From Welwitschia mirabilis (lineage: Eukaryota > Gnetophyta > Gnetopsida > Welwitschiales), in assembly GCA_051453625.1 (NCBI GenBank), contig JBOZIK010000001.1:285974336-286038335 (forward strand): a stretch of DNA of 64,000 bases, read 5' to 3'. This document shows positions 1 through 11,429 of this stretch, piece by piece. A model generated the notes under the pieces. The model saw only the letters and a program-made list of their open reading frames with translations. It ran no database searches and was not told the DNA's origin. Within the stretch, counting starts at the first letter, position 1, and each line of letters starts with the position of its first letter. Position numbers and translations under genes: made by a program.

Positions 1-23
1 CAAGGAAGCATGAAAGAGTAGAA

Positions 24-233
24 CTATATAATAAACATGATAACTTCAATATAGAATGCATACAGAAGGACCAATAAATAAGCAAGAAGGTAACAAACCA
101 TACCAATTTTCAATAAGAACTTGAGATCTTTGCTAGTCTTCAAGGCCTTTTTAGCTCCAAGACTCCATAGCAAAAGGTTATCCACAAAATGAAAGTAAGG
201 AAAAAGGAGGAGTAGTACCCTATTTATAATCAA
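24..233 (-). other. possible partial exon, hydrophobic, unrecognised
   Basis: An open frame of about 69 codons with no ATG at its upstream end: the first codon is TTG, and an in-frame TGA lies a few codons further upstream. It could therefore only be an internal or terminal exon, or chance. The product is hydrophobic, with two likely membrane-spanning stretches around a short basic linker (KKALKTSKDLK), and it ends at a TAG. Base composition is more balanced than in the flanking DNA. The spacing of FVDNLLLW followed by basic residues is loosely reminiscent of Pex11-type peroxisomal membrane proteins, but I cannot test this and do not assign it. It may belong to a gene to the left of the window. 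Confidence 0.15.
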
Positions 234-297
234 GATTTGGTGGAATGCGAAGATTCACAAGAATATAAGGACAAACGAAAGTTGGCAAAGATTCCTT

Positions 298-686
298 NNN
301 NNNNNNNNNNNNNNNNNNNNNNNNNNNNNNNNNNNNNNNNNNNNNNNNNNNNNNNNNNNNNNNNNNNNNNNNNNNNNNNNNNNNNNNNNNNNNNNNNNNN
401 NNNNNNNNNNNNNNNNNNNNNNNNNNNNNNNNNNNNNNNNNNNNNNNNNNNNNNNNNNNNNNNNNNNNNNNNNNNNNNNNNNNNNNNNNNNNNNNNNNNN
501 NNNNNNNNNNNNNNNNNNNNNNNNNNNNNNNNNNNNNNNNNNNNNNNNNNNNNNNNNNNNNNNNNNNNNNNNNNNNNNNNNNNNNNNNNNNNNNNNNNNN
601 NNNNNNNNNNNNNNNNNNNNNNNNNNNNNNNNNNNNNNNNNNNNNNNNNNNNNNNNNNNNNNNNNNNNNNNNNNNNNNNNNNNNNN
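298..686. other. sequence gap (389 N)
   Basis: A run of N of non-standard length, so probably a sized gap. The flanks are not duplicates of one another, and reading frames through it are meaningless. Confidence 0.98.
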
Positions 687-2099
687 TAAATATTTCATTA
701 AACATAAACCTGCAAATTTATAAGAAAAGCAAAAATGTGGACATGACAATAAGTAATTTTGAAATTTTATTATACTTCATGTGTTGTAATTATATAAATT
801 TCACTTGTATCTATTATTAACTAATAGTCATTTTATCATGTAAAGTGACAGTTGGATGAGATAATGTGAAATATGTTTCATAATAATATATTTTAAGTTT
901 GTGGTTTGATACTTGTATGCTTCCATTATTTATGAAATTTGATCTAGAAGATTTAACTATGCTTTATTTTAAATTATCTATGATTTATTTCTTTTTTAAG
1001 TTAATTTATTATACTAAGTATACAATTCTTTTTGTAAATCTTAGAGTGTGATCTCTTGTTTTAAAAATTGAATTTTTCTTTTACTTAAAAGTAAATCACA
1101 TGTAGTTCTTTTATCATGTGATAACATAGGAACTCTCCCTTATTTCATAGATATTACTTGTCCACAAAATTAAAAATAAGTATATATAATATATATAACA
1201 AATTTATCTTAGGCTTATTATTAGATGATATCCTTGCAACATAAAAATGAAAAATAAGAAAATATTTTTTAACATTAGAAAATTCATCAAAATGTATTAA
1301 ACATAGTTTTATTAAATAACATTCTTTTTAATCTAAATCATCATCTTTATGACTAAAATCCCATTGGAAAAATCTCGTAAAATTTAATCTCGAATGGCAA
1401 TTTCACAAAGCTATCAGAGCCCCCTTCTATGTTGTGATGGTTCCTTGTCATATTGCAAAATTTTTAAACTTATTTTATTTAATGTATCATAATGTTCTAT
1501 TATGAGATTATTCACTACCTGGAAACATTATGCACATATAAAGCAAAAAAAGACATGATTTTCTTTAAAAATATTTAAGGAACAAAAGCACATCATATGG
1601 CAAAAGTTAAAAATTTGAACCTAGAGTTATAAAATGTAAAGTTTAGGGTATACTAGTTCCAAATTTAACACATTTTCATCATAAAACAATTCATCATATA
1701 ATTAAGAGGTTTCTATATCTTGTGATCTTTCTTCTTATTCTACTATCAGATATGATGACATACTAGTTTCATGTCCAAGTTTCATGCTCATATTTATTTG
1801 AATTTCATGTAACTCATTAGCAATATTGGTAACCTTTGGATCTAGTATTTGTATCTAGGCTTATATCTAGTAATGCAGATTCTAGATGTATCTTTTCATC
1901 TTTAAAAATTTCTTTATTAAAAATTCCATAAGGGAAGAATCAAATATTAGGATGGGGTCTTTAAAAGTTGAACTTATCTATGCTCAGTAAGACATATTTT
2001 GTGAAGATTCATCTTAGATAAGATAACAATGTATGTCATCTTATCTTAAGAAAGATTAGCTATATCCTTCGATATTAATATCACATCAATTTAAAAGGG
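687..2099. other. AT-rich intergenic DNA, nothing recognised
   Basis: No coding segment or terminal repeat could be supported. The only point of note is at about 1409-1420, where 10 of 12 bases match the plant retrotransposon PBS TGGTATCAGAGC. No paired LTR, PPT or pol remains were found nearby. Confidence 0.6.
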
Positions 2100-2545
2100 A
2101 AAAGTAATGATTATGGATGGTTGAACTACTATTTTCATAAAATTAATTATAATATGAGGAAAATTGTATAAATCTACCTTCTAGAGTGAGTACCAATCTA
2201 GCATAAAAGGTCATTAAGTTAGCTATATGAGTAGTGGTATAGATTCTATTAGAATTCCTTTTAGCCAAGATAAGCATGTGTGCAAAAATCTGACAAGCAA
2301 GAGAAGGTACAGTTTTGGACCTTAATATCATATTATTTCAAAATATAAAAGTAATAATTATGGAAGGCCAAATTACAACTTTTAAAAATATAATTACAAT
2401 ATAAGAAAAATTATAGGAATCTACCTTCTAAAGTGTAAGTATCAACCTCACATAAAAGGTCATTAGATTATATACTTGTGTAGTGAAATATATATTTATA
2501 GATATTACCTTAAAGTACATGTAAGTTAAGCATGAGAGGATTTAA
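2100..2545. repeat. imperfect 247-bp tandem duplication
   Basis: Unit 1 covers 2100-2346 and unit 2 starts at 2347. Both open with AAAAGTAATRATTATGGA and share the blocks AATCTACCTTCTA and CATAAAAGGTCATTA at a constant offset of about 247 bp. The second unit is shorter or more decayed, fading near 2545 after TAAGCATGAGAG. Orientation is head to tail. No similarity to the retroelements in the window was noticed. Confidence 0.8.
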
Positions 2546-5184
2546 ATGAATAAGAATTTTATAAAGTCTAATGTAAAATCTTATAATGTATCCTTCTTTC
2601 TATCTAATAATCCAAAAAATTCTAGTTTTTCTTTTAATGGCCATGTTAATGAAGAGATGGCCCCCTGTATAGGGAAGATATATTTCTTCCTTAGGTTATC
2701 CTTCATGATTTCGATTTTATCATGTATAACTTTTTATTTTATAATGATTTTCCTTGCTAATTTATTGGGATCTCATGAAATAAGTTTCTTATGTATTATT
2801 ATCATTTATTTATAAAATTTGAAAGTTAGTTATTAGAGTATCTTTTATGGGTTTCTTTAATGTTCTAAATTAGATGTCTATGGCTTAATTCTTATAAAAT
2901 TCTATATTACATCATTTTCAAGCATATCATTTATTCATGTCCAAGAATAATGGTGGCTACTTGGAGAGTTTTTTCTTATTTTTGTTACAACATATAAGGC
3001 TATGATAATGAAAGGCTATGCAATAGTTGATTGTATGGTGATAAGAGCCTATGTAAAAGCATGTGTAGATATAAAGTGGGGTGGTGCTTGAAACCCTATA
3101 ATTATTACCTACTTTTTAGGAATAATTTTATTTCTTTACATAGAAAAAACAAAAATTATTATTAATGCCTTTTATAAAATCCATTTCTTAAGTAAAATGA
3201 AAAATAAAATTAAGTACTTTTTCTAAATGTACAGCTAGATGAATTTTAACATTCAAATTATAAAGTAACAAAATTGGAAATAAGGTTTTCTTAGGTTATC
3301 ATGTATTGTCCATATTTAAATTTTTCCTTGTTATAATTTATAATAGAATTCCTACATTGAAAAATTATAATAAGCTAATTGATGTAAGTATTTAGCTTAT
3401 AAAACACATAATTTATTTAAAAATTTTAATGAAAAATCAAGAAAAAATAACAACAATGTTAGATTAAGTATGAAAATTAAGCAATGTAAGATTGAGTATG
3501 AAAATTCTATTAGGAGGAATTTAAGAAAATAAAATACAATTTCCTTAGAAACATGCTTCAATGTTAAGGTTCAATTTAGATAGAAAGGTTTTTTAATGTC
3601 TTGTAGGATGGAGAACTAAAGAAACATGTTTTAGGACCTACAAACAATATATTTTAGAAGTAGCATAAAAATTTATGATCATTTCCTTAAGTTTTAACTT
3701 CTCTTTCTAATCAGTATCTCCCTTCTTTCAAAATTCTAGTAATTCATGATGAAACTAAAATAGTCCTACATTAGGATAAAATCATGTACTTATAATGGAA
3801 GGAGGCTTGTTAATTTTTGAAAAGTTTTGATAAGAAGAATGTTATTATGATAACAAATATTTTCTTTCCTCCTTTCTTTGATTAGAAACATGATATATTG
3901 TATTTAATTATGCATGTAAATTCATTTGTTTTACCCTAAAGAAAAAAAATACCTCAATTACTTCATTTAATTCTAATTAAAAGTAGAAAGGTAATTATAG
4001 TAAAATATAAGGATGTTAATGGTAACAAATAATCTATTTTCACAAGATAAAAATGATTTTCATACTAATTATGATTTTTTTTGTGTATATAATGGTAAAT
4101 CCAATTTAAAAGAATTATAAAACTAAAAAAAATATGAAAATGAACTTACCAAGTGATATGAGGCTTAATATGAGGATGGCATGATGGTTTCTATCAAGTT
4201 AAAAGTAGAGGACTCGTTAGAGCATGAAATGAAGTATAAGAAGTGAATAGTTTGGTCAACATAAAAAATAAGCATTTTATGTAAAACCATGATATATCAC
4301 ATAGTAACAAAGCCATGATAAGGTTTCAAAATTCTATTACAAGCATATTACTAATTATCCTTACTAGTGAGGGTTTTTCATATGAGAAACAAACTTTTCA
4401 CTCAAGCTGCCATTAGAAACAAATTACAATAATTGATAGAGAAAAATCTAAAAGTTTATCACATATGTAATAGCTTACAACATAACAGTCAATATTGTCA
4501 TTTTAGTTTTATGAGATTCCTACATTATAATTAAGTGATAAGTATTTCCTTTTCAAATTTTATGTTTACATTTATTTGTATTATAATAATGAGTTTTATT
4601 TTACCATATATAAGTATAGTTTTATTACAAGGGTATTATCAAGTGATAAGACTTAACTATATACAAGAACCGTAAACTTAAAAATGTTGGCCGTCTGGAA
4701 TTGTTATGGCCAAGTAATAAGATCCTTACATACATACATGCATTTTTTTAAAGAAATCCTTAACACATATGAATATTTTATTTATACATATTGCTTCATG
4801 TCACATTAAAATATACAAAAACATATTACAAAAAAGAATGAACTACTCCAAACTTTACCTTATTCTTTTCATAAATTAGGTAAACAATAGTCTACATAGA
4901 AGTTTTACATGGCTAGTTTCTTACTCTATAGTTTAGATATTGTGATTTTACCTAGTCATCTACTTCTAGTTCCTTAAGTTTAATATATATATTGCTAAGT
5001 TTTCTTAACTTAGATAACTTCATTAGTTCTAAAGGTTTTTTTTTTTTAGTTTCTAAGTAGTTATGGAAATGAATACACACCGATCTTAGATAATTAATGT
5101 TATTTTTTCATTTCATGTGGTCTAATATGAATAAATTAAAGTCATTTTATAGTTTTTAAATTTGTTTTATTGTTATTGAGTTCT
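2546..5184. other. AT-rich intergenic DNA, nothing recognised
   Basis: An 89-codon frame at 2546-2815 on the + strand starts just after the tandem duplication. It encodes an unrecognised peptide with a hydrophobic end, and I regard it as chance. A short head-to-tail repeat of about 28 bp sits at 3455-3507 (two copies of AATGTWAGATTRAGTATGAA). Nothing else is supportable up to the copia target site. Confidence 0.6.
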
Positions 5185-5189
5185 TAAAA
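5185..5189. repeat. left target-site duplication of copia element
   Basis: TAAAA directly before the 5' LTR. It pairs with TAAGA at 15883-15887, with one transition. Confidence 0.7.
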
Positions 5190-6567
5190 TGTTGGTAAAT
5201 TCCTAGTTTTGATGAATCCACTCATCAAATTTGATGTATCCAATGTGTACATAGTAAATTGGAGAATGCATGGGTTACAAATTAGGACCAAGATAGCCAA
5301 AATTAAAAGCTTAAATTTCACAAAATATTTAACTCAATATTCATGATGCACAAACAAAATTAACTAAAGATGTCTATAATTCTAAAGATAACTATTATAA
5401 AGATGTTTACTTTCTTAAAGAAATCTAGGTTAAACGTAAAGCTGATATAGGTAAAGTACATCTATCATGATAAAAACATCTATACTGAATCAAGAAGCTA
5501 ACATAGATAAAAGATGTTTAGAAAGTTAAATATGTCTATATTACTTCAATTATTTGAAGACATATACTAAATCAAATATCTCTATATTAAACCAAAGAGG
5601 TAACAGAGGTCAATTATGCCATGATGTATCTATATTCTAGGGGATTAGGAAAGTTTTGCATAATGAATTTCTAATACCTAAGAGTCAAATATATAGTAGT
5701 TCAATGCTTTATAAAATCTAGATATTTTAACCAAGGACATCATTCAAGATAAAGACATCTACCTGACAGATATGTCTATTACATTAAAGACATCTATCCC
5801 AAGAAATTTATGAAAAATGAAATGGTCATTGAATGACCAAATCTTAGTCATTTATAGTTAGTGCATGACATTTAAACATTTTTAAATAACTATTTCACTA
5901 GGATAAAGACTAATAACATATCTCAAGCATAAAAATAAAAAGGTATAAAAATAAAAACGTTATTTATTTTAGGTGATTAATACTATAAATGAAAAATTCT
6001 ATGTCCTTAATGAAGATAACTATTTACTAAAGATATTGCTTAATAATTAGCTCTATGATAGCTATACAACTCTAATATCAAATATTTTTGAGTGAGTACA
6101 ATAAGAAGAGCTTAAGCATCTTATCAAAGTGACATTTTTAAAGCTTATTATTTTTTTAGCATTATTTATTAGTAGTTCATTATAGAAATATTTAATTATT
6201 GAATTCATTCTTTTTAGTCCATAAATTTTTATCATCTCTAAGATCACTTACTTGGGGATTCCAAAGTATAAGGTAATCCTCATATGGGTGTACTTCCTTA
6301 AGTACTTAAGAGAACCACTTGATTTTGATTCATTTCAATCCCTAAGGATAAGAGAGTGCTACCTTGGTGTTTTTCAAAGTCATTGTTCTTATAGATTAAA
6401 GATATCTAGAGATGTGAAGGAAAGCTATCGATTATGCATGGGCATACCAAGTTGGAGAATCACATTAAATTGGTAAGATCTGTATCATGCATTTCTAGTT
6501 GATCTTAGTTGGGACTTTTATTTAATAAAACTTATTTACTCCTCTTCTATAATTCTAATAGTCCTCA
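5190..6567 (+). repeat. copia 5' LTR
   Basis: Starts TGTTGGTAAA and ends TCCTCA, giving the canonical TG...CA termini, 1378 bp. It aligns colinearly with 14494-15882. It carries a dense series of motifs of the form GAYRTCTA between about 5360 and 5790. These look like decayed copies of a CpG-containing palindrome related to AGACGTCT, because the 3' LTR often shows TG where this copy shows CA. A TATA-like stretch lies near 5943. A 74-codon frame at 6252-6476 lies in the LTR and has no recognised product. Confidence 0.92.
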
Positions 6568-6569
6568 AG

Positions 6570-6581
6570 TGGTATCAAAAC
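6570..6581 (+). other. copia primer binding site (tRNA-iMet type)
   Basis: TGGTATCAAAAC starts two bases after the LTR end. It differs from the common plant PBS TGGTATCAGAGC only by two G-to-A changes. Confidence 0.88.
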
Positions 6582-6640
6582 ATGTACTCAAAAGAAGAAA
6601 TAACATCCTTAAGTAAATTATGAAAGGAATGTCATATGTC

Positions 6641-8200
6641 AGACCTCCACTCTTTGATGGGATAAATTATGCATTTAGAAGGATTAGGATGTAGGTTTAC
6701 TTATAGTCTTTTGAGTTTTAGTTTGTTAAAACATTAAGATAGAAACTTAAAATCTATATAAATTATTATAGATGCTACAATAAACTCCATCACTTAAATC
6801 AAACTTAGAAAACATAAGGAAGATAAAGAAAAGATAGCCTTTATATATAAATCAAAGACAAAAAATGTTCTTTATTCAACCCTTACAATGGAGGAATTCC
6901 ATCAAATAGCCAAATGTATTAAAATAGTACAAGAGATATTAAATGGTTTAATGTAAACATATGAAGGAAACTCCATTATTAAGTAATCAAATCTTCTTAT
7001 CTAAACTAATTAGTTTGAAAATTTAAAAATTAATAATGGAGAGAGAGAACATGAATAGTTCATAAGAGTATCTAACATTGTAAATTTCATAGGTGGCATT
7101 GAAAAAAATCATCAAGAGGCTAAGGTAATTTAAAAGGTAGTCAAATCCTTAACTCTAAAATACAGACCAAAAACAACCACCATAGAAGGAGTAAGACACT
7201 TTAATACAATAAAGGTTGAGGAATTATGAAGTGCATTAATGGATTACAAGATGAATCTTATTCAAGATGGTACTCTGAAGGAGAATCCTATTGCTTGTAA
7301 AGATAGTGAAAATCCAAGGAAATCTTTTAAAGGAAAAATAAAAGAAGTGTCAAAAGGAGATGACTCTAAAAAAGATGTGAAAGAAGAACTTGCTCTTATC
7401 ATAAGGTGAGTTAAGATGATTCTTTTACAAAAGAATAATAGAAAGTAGGATTATAGAAAACCCTCTAGATTTTAAGCTAGAGGTTAATCCAAAGGTAAAT
7501 ATTCTAATAGATCTTCACTTTCTTCTAATACTAATATTTATAAATTAGAATGTTGGGCTTATGAAGAAGGAGGATTCATAGCCTTAAAATGTCTTAGCTC
7601 TAACATTTTACACCAAAGAAAAAAATTTAAAAAAAATCATAAAAGAAAGAATTCCAAGAAGAAGAGATCCTTCTTCATAAGTTGGCATGATGATGAGGAT
7701 GCAACTAAGGTAAAGACCTCAAATGACAAAATAGCTTATCCATCTTACATGACTATTGAGCATATCCAAAGTAATAATGAAAAAGGAAAAGGAAAATAAA
7801 AATCACAAAGTGAAGAAGAAACATGTATGGAACTTTAAGATAGGTATGACTTAATTTTTAAAGAGTTTATTAAGTTACAAAAGGTATATTCTAAAATGAA
7901 AAATTTTCTTCATTCTCATGAATTATCATATGAACATAAAAAAAGATTCTTATAACAGATTATCCTTTAACATATCAGCTCTTAAAGCTGAGATTAATAA
8001 GCTAATGTGTGAATATAAGAATGTGATACAGAAACTTGATAATACCAAAACTATTAATAAGAAGTTTACTTAAGGGAGGAAAACCTTAAATATCATGCTT
8101 GAATAATTTAAAAGTCCAAATGATTAAAGTAACCTAGGCCATAAAGACTTCACTAGTACTTTAGCATCATTGTTCAATAAATGGAACTATAAGTTAAGGT
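6641..8200 (+). pseudogene. copia gag remains with zinc knuckle
   Basis: Begins with a recognisable copia gag opening (RPPLFDGINYAF) and continues through a decayed capsid-like segment around 6950-7240. A degenerate CCHC zinc knuckle at about 7548-7590 reads CWAYEEGG..A.KC, with its second cysteine and other ligand positions damaged. A basic stretch follows, then an acidic patch (HDDEDAT). The 7800-8200 part is rich in K/E/L and resembles the coiled-coil extension of Sirevirus gag. Many in-frame stops and at least two frame changes are visible. In a live element this protein forms the virus-like particle. Confidence 0.8.
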
Positions 8201-8419
8201 ATGAGCATATACTTTACACTTATAATTTTATTATTTCTATAAATGTGATCATGATTAATTTAATTGTCTATTCAAGTTTACAACTAGATGTTACATTAAT
8301 AGTGCCAAAAGGCTAAGAAATCTAGTACAATGTCTTGTGTAGGCTAAACCAAAGAAAATATGGATTCTAAAATTAGAACTAGCCCTCTTAGCTTAAACTA
8401 CATTATGAGCTATGAAAAA

Positions 8420-8580
8420 ACTTATTTCATGTGTTGAGAATGGATGTTGAGAATACATTACTAGAGACGAATCTACTTTTACCACCTTGGTGGAGCAATA
8501 TAAAGGAGTAATCACTTTTAATAATAACACAAAAGCTTTCATTAGAGATATTGAATCACTATAGAAGGTAGTCTACTTGA
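8420..8580 (+). pseudogene. copia aspartic protease remnant
   Basis: A short decayed match to the copia protease core. The expected DSGCSRHMT-type motif now reads N-GC-stop-EYIT, followed by RDESTFTTL, so the catalytic Asp has become Asn and the motif contains a stop. It lies between gag and the pre-integrase zinc domain, as expected for Ty1/copia. Confidence 0.65.
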
Positions 8581-8789
8581 GGTAAAATATTTTTTTTATG
8601 TAAAAGGATTATAACATAATATTTTTAGTGTTAATTATTATGTGAAGTAAATTTTACTATAGCTTTCACCAAAGATGATTGTGACACTAAAGACCATAAC
8701 TTAAATAGGTGTGATTTGCTAGAATTTCAAAATCTAATATTTATATTGGTACATTAGAAGATATTTATAACAAGAAAACTAAGTGTTTA

Positions 8790-9480
8790 TTAAGCACTAC
8801 AAGTAAAGCAAAGCTATGACACAGAAAGCTTGGTCATATAAATGATGACTTACTAAAGACTTTATGTTTAAAAAACATGATAAGTAAACTTCCTAAGTTG
8901 TAAAGTTTTGATGATAAAGTTTGTGAGGCTTATTAGAAAGAAAAGAAAACAAGGGTAAGATTTGTTAATAAAAACTCTATTACTGCTAAACATCCTTTAG
9001 ATATTTTACATTTGAATATTGTTATTCCTTCTCCTACTGAAAATCTTGATAAGAAAAGATATTACCTTACTATTATTGATGATTAATCTCACTTCACATA
9101 AGTGTTCTTCCTTGCATACAAGGATGAGGTACTTGAAATCTTTTCCATGTTGTGTATTAAGTTATAAAATCAAAAGGAGTATAATATTAAGATAATAATA
9201 AGTTATAATAGAACTAAGTTTAAGAATGTAAGGTTTAGAGAATTTTGTGAACACTTTGGTATCCTTCACCAATTCATTACACCAAGAACTCCATAATAAA
9301 ATGAAGTTGCTAAAAGAAGGAGTAAAGTTCTAAATTAAATGATAAAAATGATGATGCATAATTAATAGGTTTCATATCATTTTTGAATGAAAGACATTAG
9401 CATTGCATGTTATGTTTCTAATCGAGTTCTAGTAAGATGCTTTACTTCCAAAACTCATATGAATAATGGTCTAGTAAGAA
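8790..9480 (+). pseudogene. copia integrase remains (zinc domain and core)
   Basis: The GAG-pre-integrase zinc domain is visible at about 8800-9000 (HRKLGHINDDLL, later DKVCEAY, second Cys lost). The core follows from about 9000: HPLDILHLNIV, then RYYLTIIDD, in which the first catalytic Asp of the IVDDYSR motif region is still readable. FREFCEHFGILHQF and PRTP mark the region of the second Asp and the catalytic Glu. Several stops interrupt it. Confidence 0.85.
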
Positions 9481-9969
9481 ACCATCAGTAAGTTATTTTA
9501 ATGTTTTTGGTTTAAAATTTTTTATTTTGAATAAAAAATATAGGATAATAAAATTTGATTTCAAAGTAGATAATGGCATTTTTTTTTAATTATTCTATGG
9601 TTAATAAAGTATACCAGGTACTCGATAATAAACATCATGTTGTAGAGAAAGCTATTAATGTTTAAATAAATGATAATAACTTGACTTCTATTTGTGTATA
9701 GGATGATTATGTACTCATACAATTTGAACAACCCTTTAAGAACCCTCAAGCACAATTAGATAATGAGGAAGAGAAGGAAGTAAAAACATAGAAAGAACCT
9801 CTTCTGACATGATCGAACTAAAAAAGAATCATTATACAAGTAATATCATTGATAGTTTATATGGTAATATTCAAACTTAAAGTCATGATAAAGCATTTTA
9901 TGAATTTATATCATATATAATATAATTAGAACCCAAAATTCTTAATAAAGTGGAAAGTGATAAGCATTA

Positions 9970-10620
9970 GATGCGAGTAGTACAAGAAGAATTAAATCCA
10001 TTTGAGAGGTGTAATGTTTGGAAACTCACTTTAAGCCCATATAATGGACTTGTAATTGGCATAAAATAGTCTTCAAAAATAAAATAGATAAAAATGGTGA
10101 TATAATTAGTCATAAAGTGAGGCTAGTAACTAAATAACCAATAAGAAGGAATAGACTTTTAAGAAACCTTTATACAAGTAGCATGTATGGAATCTATAAG
10201 AATACTTTTAGTCTTTGCATGTGTCAAAATATTTGGACTCTATTATATGAATGTCAAGAATGCATTTATAAATGGATTACTTCAATAGGAAATATATGTT
10301 AAGTAACCTAAATGTTTTACTCACCCTTATTATATTTACAGGCCAAAAAAATTACTCTCTATGTTCTCAAGCAAGCACCTAGAGCTTGGTATGAGAGACT
10401 CTTAAGATATCTAATAAAAATGAATTCAAAATAGGTACATCTAATATTATATTATTTATTAAAATAGACAGTAAATATTTTACTATTATACAAATCTATG
10501 TGTATTATATCATTTTTTATGCTACTAATAAATCATTATGTAAGAAGTTTGCGAAGATTATGCAAGATAAAGTGTGATGAACATTATAAGAGAAATGAGA
10601 AACTTTTGATGCATTTAAGT
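9970..10620 (+). pseudogene. copia reverse transcriptase remains
   Basis: Recognisable RT blocks in order: VQEELNPFERCNVWKL near 9985-10030, a decayed ACMESIRILL block near 10170-10210, NVKNAFINGLLQ near 10250-10290 (the first catalytic Asp of the DVKNAFLNG block is now Asn), and the active-site block at about 10494-10540. There the YVDD motif reads YVYY, so both aspartates are Tyr. The segment is frameshifted and contains stops. Confidence 0.85.
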
Positions 10621-10717
10621 TATGCAACACGAATAAGGTACATTTATTTCTCTATCTGAAGTTAAAAGTTTATTAGATAATTATGGTCTATAGGATTAGA
10701 AGGTAAAAAACATTCCA

Positions 10718-11425
10718 ATGCATCAAATCCAAAAACTAGATAAGGATAAATATTATAAGAAAGTTGACCAAAAGCTATATAAAGGTATGATTGGTAGTTT
10801 ATTATATCTTATAGTTAGTAGACCTGATATCATATTATGTGTAGGTACTTATGTCCATTATCAAAGTAATCCTAAAGAATCACATGTTATGATAGTCAAA
10901 AAGATATTTTAGTATTTAAGAGGTACTACTAATTGGAGCCTTTTATATTCAAAGGATTTTACCTTGATATAAATAGGTACTATGATATAGACTAGGAAGG
11001 TTGTAAGGATGATAAAGAAGTACTAGTGGAGATTGCTTATTATTTATAAAATACTTAATGTCTTGGAGTAGAAAAAAGCAAAATTCAACTACTTTCATAA
11101 TTTTTGAAGTGGATTACATCATTTCTAAAAGTTACTGTGCTCAGTTACTTTGGATGAAACAAACCTTAAAAGACTTTAGACTAATTATGGAGAATATTCC
11201 TATTTTTTGTAATAAAAAAAGTGCCATCAACATCTTAAAGAATCTAACTTATCATTTAAGAATTAAAAATTTTGAGATCAAATATCATTTCCTGAGAGAG
11301 CATGTATAGAAAAAAAGACATCATGTTATAATATGTTAATATCGATGATCAACTCACTAATGTTTTTACCAAACTATTAATTATAGATAGTTTCATTAGA
11401 CTATGCACGAACTTGGGGATTTGGC
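10718..11425 (+). pseudogene. copia RNase H and pol C-terminus remains
   Basis: Two long open stretches preserve the domain. 10718-10912 carries KLYKGMIGSLLYL, SRPDI and QSNPKESH, and 11058-11309 carries SWSRKKQNS, AQLLWMKQTL, SAINILKN and KYHFLREHV. These are diagnostic for the RT-RNase H connection of Sirevirus-type copia elements. The expected catalytic Asp of the ADWAG-type region near 10970-11010 is not readable. The pol tail (an L-x-N-V-F-T-K block, then ELG) extends to about 11425. Confidence 0.9.
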
Positions 11426-11429
11426 CTTG

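Noticed and set aside
220-749. Open frames of 150-164 codons spanning 298-686
   Set aside because: Almost entirely N; no real codons.
1409-1420. PBS of a further copia element
   Set aside because: 10 of 12 matches, but no LTR boundary, partner LTR or coding remains could be found.
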